Shown here: piece after piece, positions 1 through 7,329 of the stretch
Layout: the number at the start of each line of letters is the position of its first letter
Numbering within the stretch: the stretch's first letter is position 1
NCBI GenBank assembly: GCA_050943215.1
Contig: JBMNOU010000063.1
Span: 1-9,958, forward strand
DNA: 9,958 nt
From: JBMNOU01 sp050943215
GTDB lineage: Bacteria > Bacillota > Clostridia > Christensenellales > SZUA-584
Direction of reading: 5' to 3'
The notes under the pieces: model-generated
Seen by the model: the letters and a program-made list of their open reading frames with translations, nothing else
The model's database searches: none
Told to the model about the DNA's origin: nothing
Translations under genes and position numbers: made by a program

Positions 1-36
1 AGCAGTACTGTCAGTAATAATTTTTACTTGTCTCAT
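1..36 (-). CDS. DegV family protein, N-terminal fragment (cut by window edge)
   Basis: Only the first 12 codons are inside the window, reading MRQVKIITDSTA on the minus strand. The pattern of a short lead-in followed by KIITDSTA is the hallmark N-terminus of DegV family proteins, which bind fatty acids and, as FakB, present them to the fatty-acid kinase FakA in Firmicutes. The start at 36 is supported by a GGAG Shine-Dalgarno (plus-strand 45-48) eight bases upstream. The gene is divergent from lon. Identification rests on a dozen residues plus the ribosome binding site, so the family call is likely but the exact role is unknown. Confidence 0.7.
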   Translation of the reverse strand, partial: MRQVKIITDSTA

Positions 37-76
37 CTGTTTTTCTCCATAGCTAATTAATCTTTATATAATAGAT

Positions 77-85
77 ATTATATCA
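77..85 (-). promoter_or_regulatory. Extended -10 promoter for the degV-like gene
   Basis: The minus strand reads TGATATAAT here, a perfect TGn-TATAAT extended -10 element. Initiation would fall near position 70, giving a leader of about 35 nt before the start at 36. No good -35 is seen at the usual spacing, which extended -10 promoters tolerate. The region is AT-rich and other TATAAT matches occur (plus strand 67-72 and 107-112), so this is a moderate call. Confidence 0.45.
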
Positions 86-120
86 TAACTGTGTTTATTT
101 TGGCCATATAATAGGATTAA

Positions 121-136
121 ATACATAAATATGTAT
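121..136. repeat. Perfect 7-bp inverted repeat, operator-like
   Basis: ATACATA (121-127) and TATGTAT (130-136) are exact inverse complements separated by two bases. The site lies in the divergent degV/lon intergenic region, about 50-65 bp upstream of the predicted degV start of transcription. Its size and symmetry fit a dimeric repressor or activator site. In AT-rich DNA a chance palindrome of this size is possible. Confidence 0.35.
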
Positions 137-264
137 GCTTGTTCTTAAATTTTCTTTATAGTAGATATGTTTAGATTGCTGGTTTTATTCTTGCAAACCT
201 CCAATTATCTTTTCTTGCTTATTACCACGTCCTGTTAAAAAACGAATGAATGAGATGAAAAAGT

Positions 265-293
265 TTAGAATATTCAAATAATGTTAGAATATT
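265..293. repeat. Direct repeat TTAGAATATT, two copies 19 bp apart
   Basis: TTAGAATATT occurs exactly at 265-274 and 284-293, a 19-bp period, close to two helical turns, so both copies would face the same side of the DNA. The first copy is also the core of an imperfect palindrome (TTnGAATATTCnAA, 265-278). The pair lies about 40-70 bp upstream of the lon -35 element, a normal place for an activator. The second copy runs on into a 14-bp string that recurs at 9529-9542. Confidence 0.35.
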
Positions 294-332
294 TGCTATA
301 TGTGCATAAAAAATGCGGTATCCTATAAATAG

Positions 333-361
333 TTGCAGATTGCTTTTTTTTAATATATAAT
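333..361 (+). promoter_or_regulatory. Predicted housekeeping sigma-A promoter of lon
   Basis: TTGCAG at 333-338 and a perfect TATAAT at 356-361 are separated by exactly 17 bases. Transcription would begin near 368, leaving a leader of about 23 nt with the lon ribosome binding site GGAGGT at 380-385. The whole lon-engB-phosphoesterase operon would be read from here. Confidence 0.6.
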
Positions 362-390
362 ATGCAATTGGCTAATAACGGAGGTAAAAA

Positions 391-2703
391 ATGAGCAATA
401 TAATGCCGATGGTTGCACTCAGAGACGTCATTGTCTTTCCATATATGGCGCTTCATTTTGAAGTCGGAAGGGAAAAATCTGTTGCTGCTCTGGAAAATGC
501 AATGGAAAATGATCAGATCATATTTCTTGCAGCTCAGAAAGACAAAGAAATATCCGACCCGGAGCCGGACGACATTTATCAAGTCGGTACTGTTTCTAAG
601 ATAAAACAGATACTTAAACTACCAGGAGACATCATCAGAGTTTTGGTCAAGGGTGAATATAGGGCGAAGATATTAAGCTTTTCGCAAACTTCTCCGTATC
701 TTGAAGTTGAAACGCAGCAGTTGACATATGAGCGGGTGCCTGAATTAGAACCAAAAGAACAGGCACTCAAAAGAATCGTCATGAATCACTTTGAACAGCT
801 GATAAACGTAAGCCCTAAGGTTACTTCCGAAACATTATCTTCTGTTAACAGCATAGATGATATCGGCCAGATGGGAGATATCATCGCCTCTAGCGTTCTG
901 TTTAACCTCGAAGACAAGCAGAAAGTTCTCGAGAGCATTGATCCCGTTGAAAGGCTGGAGTTATTGGCGGGGATACTTGCAAGCGAGCTCGAAGTTGCAA
1001 TTATCGAAAATGACATACGCAATAAAGTCCGGAAACAAATCGATAAATCCCAAAAAGAATATGTCCTAAGAGAACAACTTCGTGCAATTCAAAAGGAGCT
1101 TGGCGAGACAGGTAGCTTACAATCTGACGCCGACGAACTTAGGGGGAGACTATCCGAACTAAATATTAGCGATGAAATCCGAGATAAGGTCGAAGTGGAA
1201 ATCGCTCGTATGGAAAGGCTCTCACTAGGATCCCCCGAGCTTGGTGTTATTAGGACGTATGTAGAATGGATCATCGATTTACCGTGGGGCGTAGAAACAA
1301 AAGATAATCTTGATCTTGTTCACGCACGAGAAATACTCGACGAGGATCATTTCGGGCTTGAAAAAGTAAAAGACCGCATCATTGAATATCTCGCGGTTCT
1401 AGGCAGAAAAAAAGACCTTCGCGGTCCCATTCTATGCTTTGTCGGTCCTCCGGGAACGGGCAAAACGTCTATCGCTCGCTCAATTGCACGTGCGATTGAG
1501 CGCAAGTTTGTACGCACCTCGCTGGGCGGTGTCAGGGACGAAGCGGAAATTAGAGGTCACAGAAGAACCTATATTGGAGCAATACCCGGACGGATTATAT
1601 CATCTATCAAACAGGCTGGCAGTGTCAACCCGGTGTTTTTATTCGACGAAATTGACAAAATGGCTAGCGATTTTAGAGGTGATCCTGCTTCCGCTATGCT
1701 TGAGGTGTTAGATCCTGAAATCAACAGTACTTTTCGTGATCATTATATTGACCTGCCTTTTAATTTAGAACATGTGATGTTTTTAACAACAGCCAATAGC
1801 TACGATAGCATACCCGCTCCGCTGCTCGATAGAATGGAAATCATCAATTTATCAAGCTATACTGAATATGAAAAAATCGGCATCGCGAAGAACCACTTGA
1901 TTCCGAAACAGCGTGAAGCGCATGGCCTTAATAGTGAAGAAGCCGGAATCAGAGACACTGCTCTTATTGAAATTATCAGGAAATATACCCGAGAAGCCGG
2001 CGTACGCGAGCTGGAAAGAAAGATCGCGACTGTATTTAGGAAATGCGTCGTTGACCTTTCTTCAAAAAACAAAACAAGTATAGTCGTTACGCGAAAGGTC
2101 TTACATAAATACCTTGGCACGCCGGTATATTCACAGACTGAATCAGATACCGTCGATAAAATTGGTGTAGTCACGGGACTCGCGTGGACAGCTGCCGGAG
2201 GGCAAACTCTCGTCGTAGAGGCAATAAAGATGCACGGCAAAGGAAAACTTGTGCTGACTGGCAAGCTTGGTGAAGTTATGCAGGAATCTGCCAAAGCCGC
2301 TCTCAGCTATGTCCGGGCGAACAGCAAAGCACTTGAAATTGACGAAGATTTTATCGACAATACTGACATACACATCCACCTGCCTGAAGGGGCGATTCCA
2401 AAAGATGGCCCTTCTGCGGGTATTACAATAGCCACCGCACTTGTTTCAGTGCTTTCCGGGAAAACAGTAAAGAGCAATCTTGCGATGACGGGTGAGATCA
2501 CATTAACCGGAAGAGTTTTACCCATTGGTGGATTGAAAGAAAAATCGCTTGCTGCACTTAAAGTAGGCATTAGTACGATTATAATCCCTGAGGGCAACAA
2601 TAAGGATTTATTTGATTTGCCAGGTACTATCAGAAGAAAAATCAATTTTGTACTTGTATCCGAGCTAAAAGATGTATTGAACATCGCTATCAACCAGGAA
2701 TAA
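391..2703 (+). CDS. lon: ATP-dependent protease LonA
   Basis: Soluble AAA+ serine protease that unfolds and degrades damaged and short-lived regulatory proteins in the cytoplasm. At 770 aa it has the usual full length. An N-terminal substrate-binding domain (about 1-200, starting with the typical MVALRDVIVFP) is followed by a helical linker. The AAA+ module carries Walker A GPPGTGKT (352-359), Walker B with D419-E420, sensor-1 N469, arginine finger R481 and sensor-2 R539. The C-terminal protease domain has the catalytic dyad Ser675 (in KDGPSAG) and Lys718 (in GGLKEK), with the family's 43-residue spacing. All key residues are present, so the enzyme should be active. GGAGGT at 380-385, five bases upstream, fixes the ATG at 391 over a second in-frame ATG at 403. 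It is the first gene of an operon with engB, eight bases away. Confidence 0.97.
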   Translation: MSNIMPMVALRDVIVFPYMALHFEVGREKSVAALENAMENDQIIFLAAQKDKEISDPEPDDIYQVGTVSKIKQILKLPGDIIRVLVKGEYRAKILSFSQTSPYLEVETQQLTYERVPELEPKEQALKRIVMNHFEQLINVSPKVTSETLSSVNSIDDIGQMGDIIASSVLFNLEDKQKVLESIDPVERLELLAGILASELEVAIIENDIRNKVRKQIDKSQKEYVLREQLRAIQKELGETGSLQSDADELRGRLSELNISDEIRDKVEVEIARMERLSLGSPELGVIRTYVEWIIDLPWGVETKDNLDLVHAREILDEDHFGLEKVKDRIIEYLAVLGRKKDLRGPILCFVGPPGTGKTSIARSIARAIERKFVRTSLGGVRDEAEIRGHRRTYIGAIPGRIISSIKQAGSVNPVFLFDEIDKMASDFRGDPASAMLEVLDPEINSTFRDHYIDLPFNLEHVMFLTTANSYDSIPAPLLDRMEIINLSSYTEYEKIGIAKNHLIPKQREAHGLNSEEAGIRDTALIEIIRKYTREAGVRELERKIATVFRKCVVDLSSKNKTSIVVTRKVLHKYLGTPVYSQTESDTVDKIGVVTGLAWTAAGGQTLVVEAIKMHGKGKLVLTGKLGEVMQESAKAALSYVRANSKALEIDEDFIDNTDIHIHLPEGAIPKDGPSAGITIATALVSVLSGKTVKSNLAMTGEITLTGRVLPIGGLKEKSLAALKVGISTIIIPEGNNKDLFDLPGTIRRKINFVLVSELKDVLNIAINQE

Positions 2704-2711
2704 GGTGTGTA

Positions 2712-3296
2712 ATGCAGATAAAGAAAGCCCGTTTTCTCAAAAGTATGAAAAATATTGCCGATTATCCGGACTATAATCTGCCTGAGATCGCGGTTTGCGG
2801 TAAATCAAATGTAGGCAAATCTTCGCTGATCAATTTTTTAACTAATAATTTTAAACTGGCAAAAACAAGCGTAATTCCGGGCAAAACACGGCTTATTAAC
2901 TTTTTTGTCATTAACGAACAGTTTCTGCTGGTCGATTTGCCAGGTTACGGTTACGCAAAGGTATCTAAAACTGAAAAAGAATCGTGGTCGGAAATGATTG
3001 AGCAATATTTGAAAACAACCCAAAGATTAAAGGCCATCATGATATTGCTTGATATTCGACACGAACCGACAGATGACGACTTGATGATGTTTAAATGGGC
3101 GGCGCATTTTGGGCTGAATGTCATTATCGTTGCAACAAAGGCAGATAAAATCGCCAAAACAAGGCGGCCCCATAGACTCAAGGAGATCAAGCAGTATATC
3201 GGCGGCGGCGTTGATTACCCTATCGTTTCTACGTCGGTGCTAAAAAGGATTGGTAATGCTGAGCTGCTTGACGAAATTGAAAAGGCTTTGTTATGA
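2712..3296 (+). CDS. engB: Ribosome biogenesis GTPase EngB/YsxC
   Basis: TRAFAC-class small GTPase of the YihA/YsxC/EngB family, which binds the maturing large ribosomal subunit and is needed for late 50S assembly. The 194-aa protein is the normal size for the family. The G motifs are intact: G1 GKSNVGKS (30-37), G2 in PGKTR (threonine 59), G3 DLPG followed by YGYA (75-82), G4 TKAD (142-145) and G5 around STS (173-175). It starts eight bases after the lon stop. Its weak Shine-Dalgarno AAGGTG overlaps the lon stop codon, suggesting translational coupling. lon next to engB/ysxC is a conserved order in Bacillus and Clostridia. Confidence 0.96.
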   Translation: MQIKKARFLKSMKNIADYPDYNLPEIAVCGKSNVGKSSLINFLTNNFKLAKTSVIPGKTRLINFFVINEQFLLVDLPGYGYAKVSKTEKESWSEMIEQYLKTTQRLKAIMILLDIRHEPTDDDLMMFKWAAHFGLNVIIVATKADKIAKTRRPHRLKEIKQYIGGGVDYPIVSTSVLKRIGNAELLDEIEKALL

Positions 3297-3988
3297 ATGT
3301 TTATGCTATCGGGGATCTGCACCTTTCGGGGTTTTCACCCAAACCAATGAATATCTTTGGAGAGCATTGGGTGGATCATTGGACAAAAATTAAAGAGAGC
3401 TGGTATCATCTCGTGTCAGATAATGACATCGTTTTGATACCGGGTGATTTGTCATGGGCGCTGCGGCTTTCGGAAGCCGAGTCAGACATCGCCGATATCT
3501 GCGCGCTTCCCGGCAAAAAAGTATTGTTAAAAGGTAACCATGATTATTGGTGGAATTCTTTATCTCAGGTCAACTCGTTGTTAAGCAATGAAACATACGC
3601 TTTGCAGAATAATAGCGTCTGTTTCGATGAATACGTCATTGCCGGTTCGAGAGGATGGACAACCCCCGGTACCAATCAGTATAATCCTGATCAAGATGAA
3701 AAACTTTATATCCGTGAAGCAGGCAGGCTTGAATTCTCATTACAACATGCTAAAAAAAGCGCTCCAGACGCAAGACTAATTGGAATGATGCATTTTCCGC
3801 CTTCTGATATGCGAGGTGCAAAGACGCTCTATACAGACCTTTTTGAATCATACGGCGCAACGCACGTTGTTTATGCACATTTGCACTCCTCAAGCATCAA
3901 TTATGCTTTATCCGGAAAAGTAAGGGGCGTAGAATATTCGCTTGTCTCCTGCGACGCTACAAACTTTAAGCTGGCTAAAATTATCTAA
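3293..3988 (+). CDS. Calcineurin-like metallophosphoesterase (COG1768-type)
   Basis: Cytoplasmic phosphohydrolase with a dinuclear metal site; its substrate is unknown. The 231-aa protein carries the full metallophosphoesterase motif set: DLH (D8, H10), GD (51-52), GNHD (81-84), H167 in MMHFPP and the HLH pair H196/H198. The GNHDYWW block and the IFGxHW segment near residue 22 resemble the COG1768 group of predicted phosphohydrolases. There is no signal peptide or membrane segment. The start overlaps the engB stop (ATGA), with AAAGG about seven bases upstream, so the two are translationally coupled. The stop codon lies inside the end of the convergent lonB gene. Family assignment is firm; physiological role is not. 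Confidence 0.9.
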   Translation: MNVYAIGDLHLSGFSPKPMNIFGEHWVDHWTKIKESWYHLVSDNDIVLIPGDLSWALRLSEAESDIADICALPGKKVLLKGNHDYWWNSLSQVNSLLSNETYALQNNSVCFDEYVIAGSRGWTTPGTNQYNPDQDEKLYIREAGRLEFSLQHAKKSAPDARLIGMMHFPPSDMRGAKTLYTDLFESYGATHVVYAHLHSSSINYALSGKVRGVEYSLVSCDATNFKLAKII

Positions 3989-5637
3989 TCATTTACCCCT
4001 TTTGCGCTGAGGATGTTCGTCATGCTTTCAGCAGCAAGATTGCACTGGCTAAAAGCCAGTCTCATCACGTCATGTATATCATTGACTCCGATTACACAAA
4101 CGTCACTAAGCATTTTTGCCTCAGAGATGTTTTCCATTGGCACGATAACGAGTGTTGCACCAGCACGTTTTGCGGCCAATACTTTTGCCTTGATGCCGCC
4201 GACCGCCCTTATGCATCCGTTGATCGAAATCTCTCCAGTCATTGCAATACCCGGGCATACGACTTTCCCGGTAATTGCGGAGAAAACGGATACAGCAATG
4301 GCAATCCCTGCAGAAGGCCCGTCAATTGGCGCGCTTCCCGGCAGGTTAATATGAATATAATAATCATTCGGATTTATATTAAAATTTTTTTTCAGTGCTG
4401 TTAAAACATTTTCGACCGAACTCTTTGATGTGCTTTTGCGCCTGAACTTTTTGCTTTCAAATCCCATTTCTTCTTCGTCAATAAGCCCTGTTACTATCAA
4501 TGAGCCAAAAGGGGTTTTTACGGCAACCGTTTCGATTTCGATAATCGTGCCTATATTGGAACCGTATACGGCAAGGCCATTTACACAGCCAATATTATTC
4601 CCACCTAGTTTCAATATGGGACGCCTAACGTATTTGCCTGTTTCAACGACCCAATTGATATTTTTTGCTTGTATTGTCAGTGTTCCCTGTTCTCTTGCAA
4701 CACCAGCCGCCATCTGGATCATGTTTACCGCTTCCCGGCCGTTTGCAGCATATTCCCCAATCATTTCTGCCGCCTCATTGTCTATTTCATACCCGGCCTT
4801 TGCTGCGGCGTTTTTTGATATGATAACTATCTCTTCCTGAAAAAGCGGTCTAAAAAAAATCTCCATACATCGTGAACGTATAGCTGGTGATATCTCTCTC
4901 GGAGATTTTGTAGTTGCACCCACAAGCCGAAAATCTGCCGGCAACCCTTTCGCAAAAATATCGTGGATATATCTTGGCGTCTTTTTATCGTCTGGATTGT
5001 AATATGCACTTTCTAAGTAGACACATCTATCTTCTAATACCTTTAGGAGTTTATTAATATGAAAAGGGTGAAGCTCGCCTATCTCATCCAAAAATAGTAT
5101 GCCACCGTGTGCTTTTGTTACCGCCCCTTCTTTTGGCTGCGGTATCCCGGCAGCGCCGAAAGCACCGGCGCCTTGGTATATCGGATCATGAACACATCCA
5201 ATTAGTGGGTCGGCAATGTTTCGTTCGTCGTATCGTATGCATGTTGCATCAAGTTCTATAAACTTCGCGTCTCTTTTAAAAGGCGATATTTTACTTTTTT
5301 TTGCTTTGTCCATAACAAGCCGGGCTGCGCACGTTTTACCGACACCAGGAGGGCCGTAAATTAGCACATGCTGTGGGTTTTCACCACACAGCGCCGCGCA
5401 CAATGCAACAATGCCTTCATTTTGCCCGATAATTTCGTCGAAACCAGTTGGCCGTGTTTTTTCTGATAGAGGCACATTTAATGAAACGGTGCGAAGTTTA
5501 TTAAGCTTCTCCATCTGCCGTTTTGATTCACTATCCAGGCTGGCCTTTGTATTCTTTTTTCCTTTCATTAGACTTAAAAAATACAGCCCGATAATGATAC
5601 TGACGGCCACCTGCAAAATAATAATAATTTCAGACAT
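3985..5637 (-). CDS. lonB: Membrane-anchored Lon-like ATP-dependent protease LonB
   Basis: AAA+ serine protease of the Bacillus LonB type (550 aa, close to B. subtilis LonB), which lacks the large N-terminal domain of LonA. One hydrophobic segment (about 4-24) probably anchors it in the membrane, followed by a short basic linker. Walker A is GPPGVGKT (95-102), Walker B LDEI with D184-E185, the sensor-1 region GATT (240-243), and the arginine finger candidates are R254/R256. The protease dyad is Ser442 (IDGPSAG) and Lys485 (GGIKAK), 43 residues apart as in active Lon enzymes. AAGGAG (plus 5645-5650) seven bases upstream fixes the start. In B. subtilis lonB lies beside lonA and is a forespore gene. 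Here it sits in opposite orientation beyond engB and a phosphoesterase gene. Sporulation of this organism is therefore possible but unproven. Confidence 0.93.
   Translation of the reverse strand: MSEIIIILQVAVSIIIGLYFLSLMKGKKNTKASLDSESKRQMEKLNKLRTVSLNVPLSEKTRPTGFDEIIGQNEGIVALCAALCGENPQHVLIYGPPGVGKTCAARLVMDKAKKSKISPFKRDAKFIELDATCIRYDERNIADPLIGCVHDPIYQGAGAFGAAGIPQPKEGAVTKAHGGILFLDEIGELHPFHINKLLKVLEDRCVYLESAYYNPDDKKTPRYIHDIFAKGLPADFRLVGATTKSPREISPAIRSRCMEIFFRPLFQEEIVIISKNAAAKAGYEIDNEAAEMIGEYAANGREAVNMIQMAAGVAREQGTLTIQAKNINWVVETGKYVRRPILKLGGNNIGCVNGLAVYGSNIGTIIEIETVAVKTPFGSLIVTGLIDEEEMGFESKKFRRKSTSKSSVENVLTALKKNFNINPNDYYIHINLPGSAPIDGPSAGIAIAVSVFSAITGKVVCPGIAMTGEISINGCIRAVGGIKAKVLAAKRAGATLVIVPMENISEAKMLSDVCVIGVNDIHDVMRLAFSQCNLAAESMTNILSAKGVND
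4044..4060. repeat. Perfect hairpin inside the lonB 3' end
   Basis: ACTGGCT (4044-4050), a three-base loop and AGCCAGT (4054-4060) form an exact 7-bp stem. It lies 56-72 bases past the stop of the plus-strand phosphoesterase gene and within the lonB coding sequence. There is no U-run after it on either strand, so it is not a canonical terminator. It could stabilise or slow a read-through 3' end of the plus operon, or be a coincidence of codon choice. Confidence 0.35.
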
Positions 5638-5686
5638 AAAAAAGCTCCTTACATTCGCTTTTTTTATTATGCGGAGTAAAGAGCTT
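5638..5686 (-). terminator. Terminator-like hairpin whose 3' arm is the lonB Shine-Dalgarno
   Basis: In minus-strand RNA, AAGCUCUUUA (plus 5677-5686) pairs with UAAGGAGCUU (plus 5642-5651) over 10 bp with one G-U pair. The loop is 25 nt and six U residues (plus 5638-5643) follow the last G-C pair, directly before the lonB AUG. It begins 20 nt after the stop of the heptad-protein gene, where an intrinsic terminator is expected. The AAGGAG needed for lonB translation is inside the stem, so readthrough RNA would hide the ribosome binding site. The stem is AU-rich and the loop long, so termination strength is uncertain. Confidence 0.5.
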
Positions 5687-5706
5687 CATTATGTGCGGGT
5701 CATATA

Positions 5707-7329
5707 TCATCTGAACAAATCAATCAGCCGCGTAAAAAAATCTTGTGATTCTTCTGACTTGTTAATCGGATTTGCCTTCGTAGGCACGCTTATCGCAGGC
5801 GTCATCATAATATACTGTACGCTATTCGGATGGTTTTTGCCAGGTGACGCAAATGATACCGAGGGCGAATCATCTGAAATGAAACTTTTTGTTTGTGCTG
5901 ATATATCGTCTTTTGCTTCTGTGATGCCTTCCTTGAATGCAATCTGTCCGTTAATCAGCTCCTGAATATTTCCGGGCAACCCCTTGATTGAACGGTATAA
6001 TCGATGAATGCCAGATGCGCTGCTCTTAATACCGGCTAAGTAAGAATCAAAACCACCCATTATTTCACTGTATCCTGCGTTTATTTGTTGACTGTTTGCA
6101 GCGATTAAATTAACACCTGAACAATACTCCTGAAATTCTTCGGCAGCTTGCTGCACACCTGCTGTATATTGGCTTACCCCCTCGCTTGCCTGGTCAAGAC
6201 CAACCGATACACCTGAAAGCGCATCAAGCGTTTGAATCGTTCCCTGTGCAAGAAATTGTACGGAAGGGTCGCTGCTTGTAAGTAAAGACTCGGCAAGAGA
6301 TTTTAAATCGGCATTTGATGAAGACAAACCGCGTAACCCATCGGCCGTTTCCGATACGCCTTGTGCCATAGCCGAACCGGATTCAGACAGCTTTTCAAGA
6401 CCAGCTAAAAAATCAAATGATCCTGACGCAACGTAAATCACGCTATTTGTATATTCTTGCAGTCCACTCGAATAGACATTAATACCCTGCAGCATATCTT
6501 CACCGGCTGAAGCAATCGCCGCTATGCCATCGTCAATATCATCCACTCCGTTACGAAGACTAATAACGCCGTCTTTCAGTTCTGAAGTTCCTTCAACCAT
6601 TTCTTGTGCGCCATCAATCATATCATCAAATCCATCATCGATCTTATCAATGCTGTTTTTTATATCCGTTGTTGAAAACGTCCCTTTAAGCAGAGTGATG
6701 GTGATTGCGTCCATTTCAAAATCACTGACATCCGCATCAAGGCACATAGAGCCACTTTTTCCGGGCAGTACCGTGCCGACAACATTCAAAGTGCTGCCAG
6801 TAATAACCGTCGTTGCGTCATATGCGTTAATATTGCTAGCTTTGTTCAGATTAATTGTTAGTGATATTTGCGCCATATATCCGTTTCGTATTCTTTCGTC
6901 GCAATTTACATTAACACCGTAATTAATCTCTATCTTTAAACGCCCACTTTCTCCCGCGAGGTCTTGCGCCAAAATCGACTTGCCGTCGATATAATATTTA
7001 ATTTTAAATGTCATAGGCAACTCGCCCTGTGCGGTGCCCTGATAAAAAAGCCCCCCCTTGACATAAGCGTCTGGGAATGTGATTTTATCCCCCGATATTG
7101 TGGGATCGCTCGTTGTAGACAAATTCTTGATGTCGGTATATTCACCATAATCGGTATAATCACCAAAAAGCTGGTTGACGACATATATCTGATCTACGCT
7201 GCCATCGTGATGAAGCTTAGTATATACCGTTTCATTTTTAGATTTTTCTAACGCCAAAGCGGATGGAGCGCAGATATACCAAAGTATTATCATTGATAAG
7301 GCCAATAACGCGATTCTTTTAAATTTCAT
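5707..7329 (-). CDS. Secreted XXXLXXG heptad-repeat protein, YhgE/Pip-like ectodomain, partner of the MMPL transporter
   Basis: 540-aa exported protein. Residues 1-26 form a signal peptide with an ALA cleavage motif at 24-26. The following region (about 30-230) is a probable beta-rich domain of the kind found at the start of many such Firmicute proteins (NETVYTKLHHDGSVDQIYVVN near residue 32). A long heptad array follows: glycines at 233, 240, 247, 254, 261, 268, 282, 289, 303, 310, 324 and 331 keep one 7-residue register. A second register holds at 377, 384, 391, 405, 419, 426, 433 and 440. No further membrane segment is seen, and the protein ends in a short amphipathic tail. The same repeat occurs in the extracytoplasmic part of YhgE/Pip proteins. 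The start overlaps the MMPL gene end by 11 nt, with AAGGAG (plus 7338-7343) eight bases upstream. A structural role alongside the pump is inferred. Confidence 0.82.
   Translation of the reverse strand: MKFKRIALLALSMIILWYICAPSALALEKSKNETVYTKLHHDGSVDQIYVVNQLFGDYTDYGEYTDIKNLSTTSDPTISGDKITFPDAYVKGGLFYQGTAQGELPMTFKIKYYIDGKSILAQDLAGESGRLKIEINYGVNVNCDERIRNGYMAQISLTINLNKASNINAYDATTVITGSTLNVVGTVLPGKSGSMCLDADVSDFEMDAITITLLKGTFSTTDIKNSIDKIDDGFDDMIDGAQEMVEGTSELKDGVISLRNGVDDIDDGIAAIASAGEDMLQGINVYSSGLQEYTNSVIYVASGSFDFLAGLEKLSESGSAMAQGVSETADGLRGLSSSNADLKSLAESLLTSSDPSVQFLAQGTIQTLDALSGVSVGLDQASEGVSQYTAGVQQAAEEFQEYCSGVNLIAANSQQINAGYSEIMGGFDSYLAGIKSSASGIHRLYRSIKGLPGNIQELINGQIAFKEGITEAKDDISAQTKSFISDDSPSVSFASPGKNHPNSVQYIMMTPAISVPTKANPINKSEESQDFFTRLIDLFR

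Larger units (their letters stand above)
37..390. other. 354-bp divergent intergenic region between degV-like gene and lon
   Basis: No convincing gene or structured RNA is seen in this stretch. It holds the degV-like gene's ribosome binding site and extended -10, the 16-bp palindrome at 121-136, the 19-bp-spaced direct repeat at 265-293 and the lon promoter and ribosome binding site. It is strongly AT-rich. I looked for CIRCE (TTAGCACTC-N9-GAGTGCTAA) and CtsR-type (GGTCAAA heptad) sites, which often control protease genes in Firmicutes, and found neither. Confidence 0.6.

Noticed and set aside
107..112. Plus-strand TATAAT in the divergent region as a second lon promoter
   Set aside because: There is no -35-like sequence 16-18 bases upstream, and it would need a leader of about 270 nt. 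The better-spaced pair at 333-361 explains lon expression.
303..317. Small hairpin GCAT-aaaaa-ATGC upstream of the lon promoter
   Set aside because: The stem is only four base pairs with no U-run after it, too weak for a terminator.
37..390. CIRCE or CtsR operator for lon
   Set aside because: No TTAGCACTC/GAGTGCTAA or GGTCAAA-type repeats are visible on either strand.
274..582. Minus-strand 102-codon open frame over the lon promoter and start
   Set aside because: It overlaps the lon ribosome binding site and 5' coding region in antisense, and its composition reflects AT-rich intergenic DNA.
1857..2294. Minus-strand 145-codon open frame inside lon
   Set aside because: It is fully antisense to the conserved AAA+/protease part of lon, and its composition is a mirror of that coding sequence.
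4430..4840. Plus-strand 136-codon open frame inside lonB
   Set aside because: It is antisense to the lonB AAA+ and protease regions, with no recognisable domain.
5411..5965. Plus-strand 184-codon open frame across the lonB start and the end of the heptad-protein gene
   Set aside because: It lies antisense to two well-supported genes, matches no family I know, and shows low-complexity hydrophobic runs typical of a shadow frame.
6007..6633. Tandem DNA repeat under the heptad array
   Set aside because: The 21-bp periodicity is in the protein only; codons vary freely and there are no near-identical DNA units.
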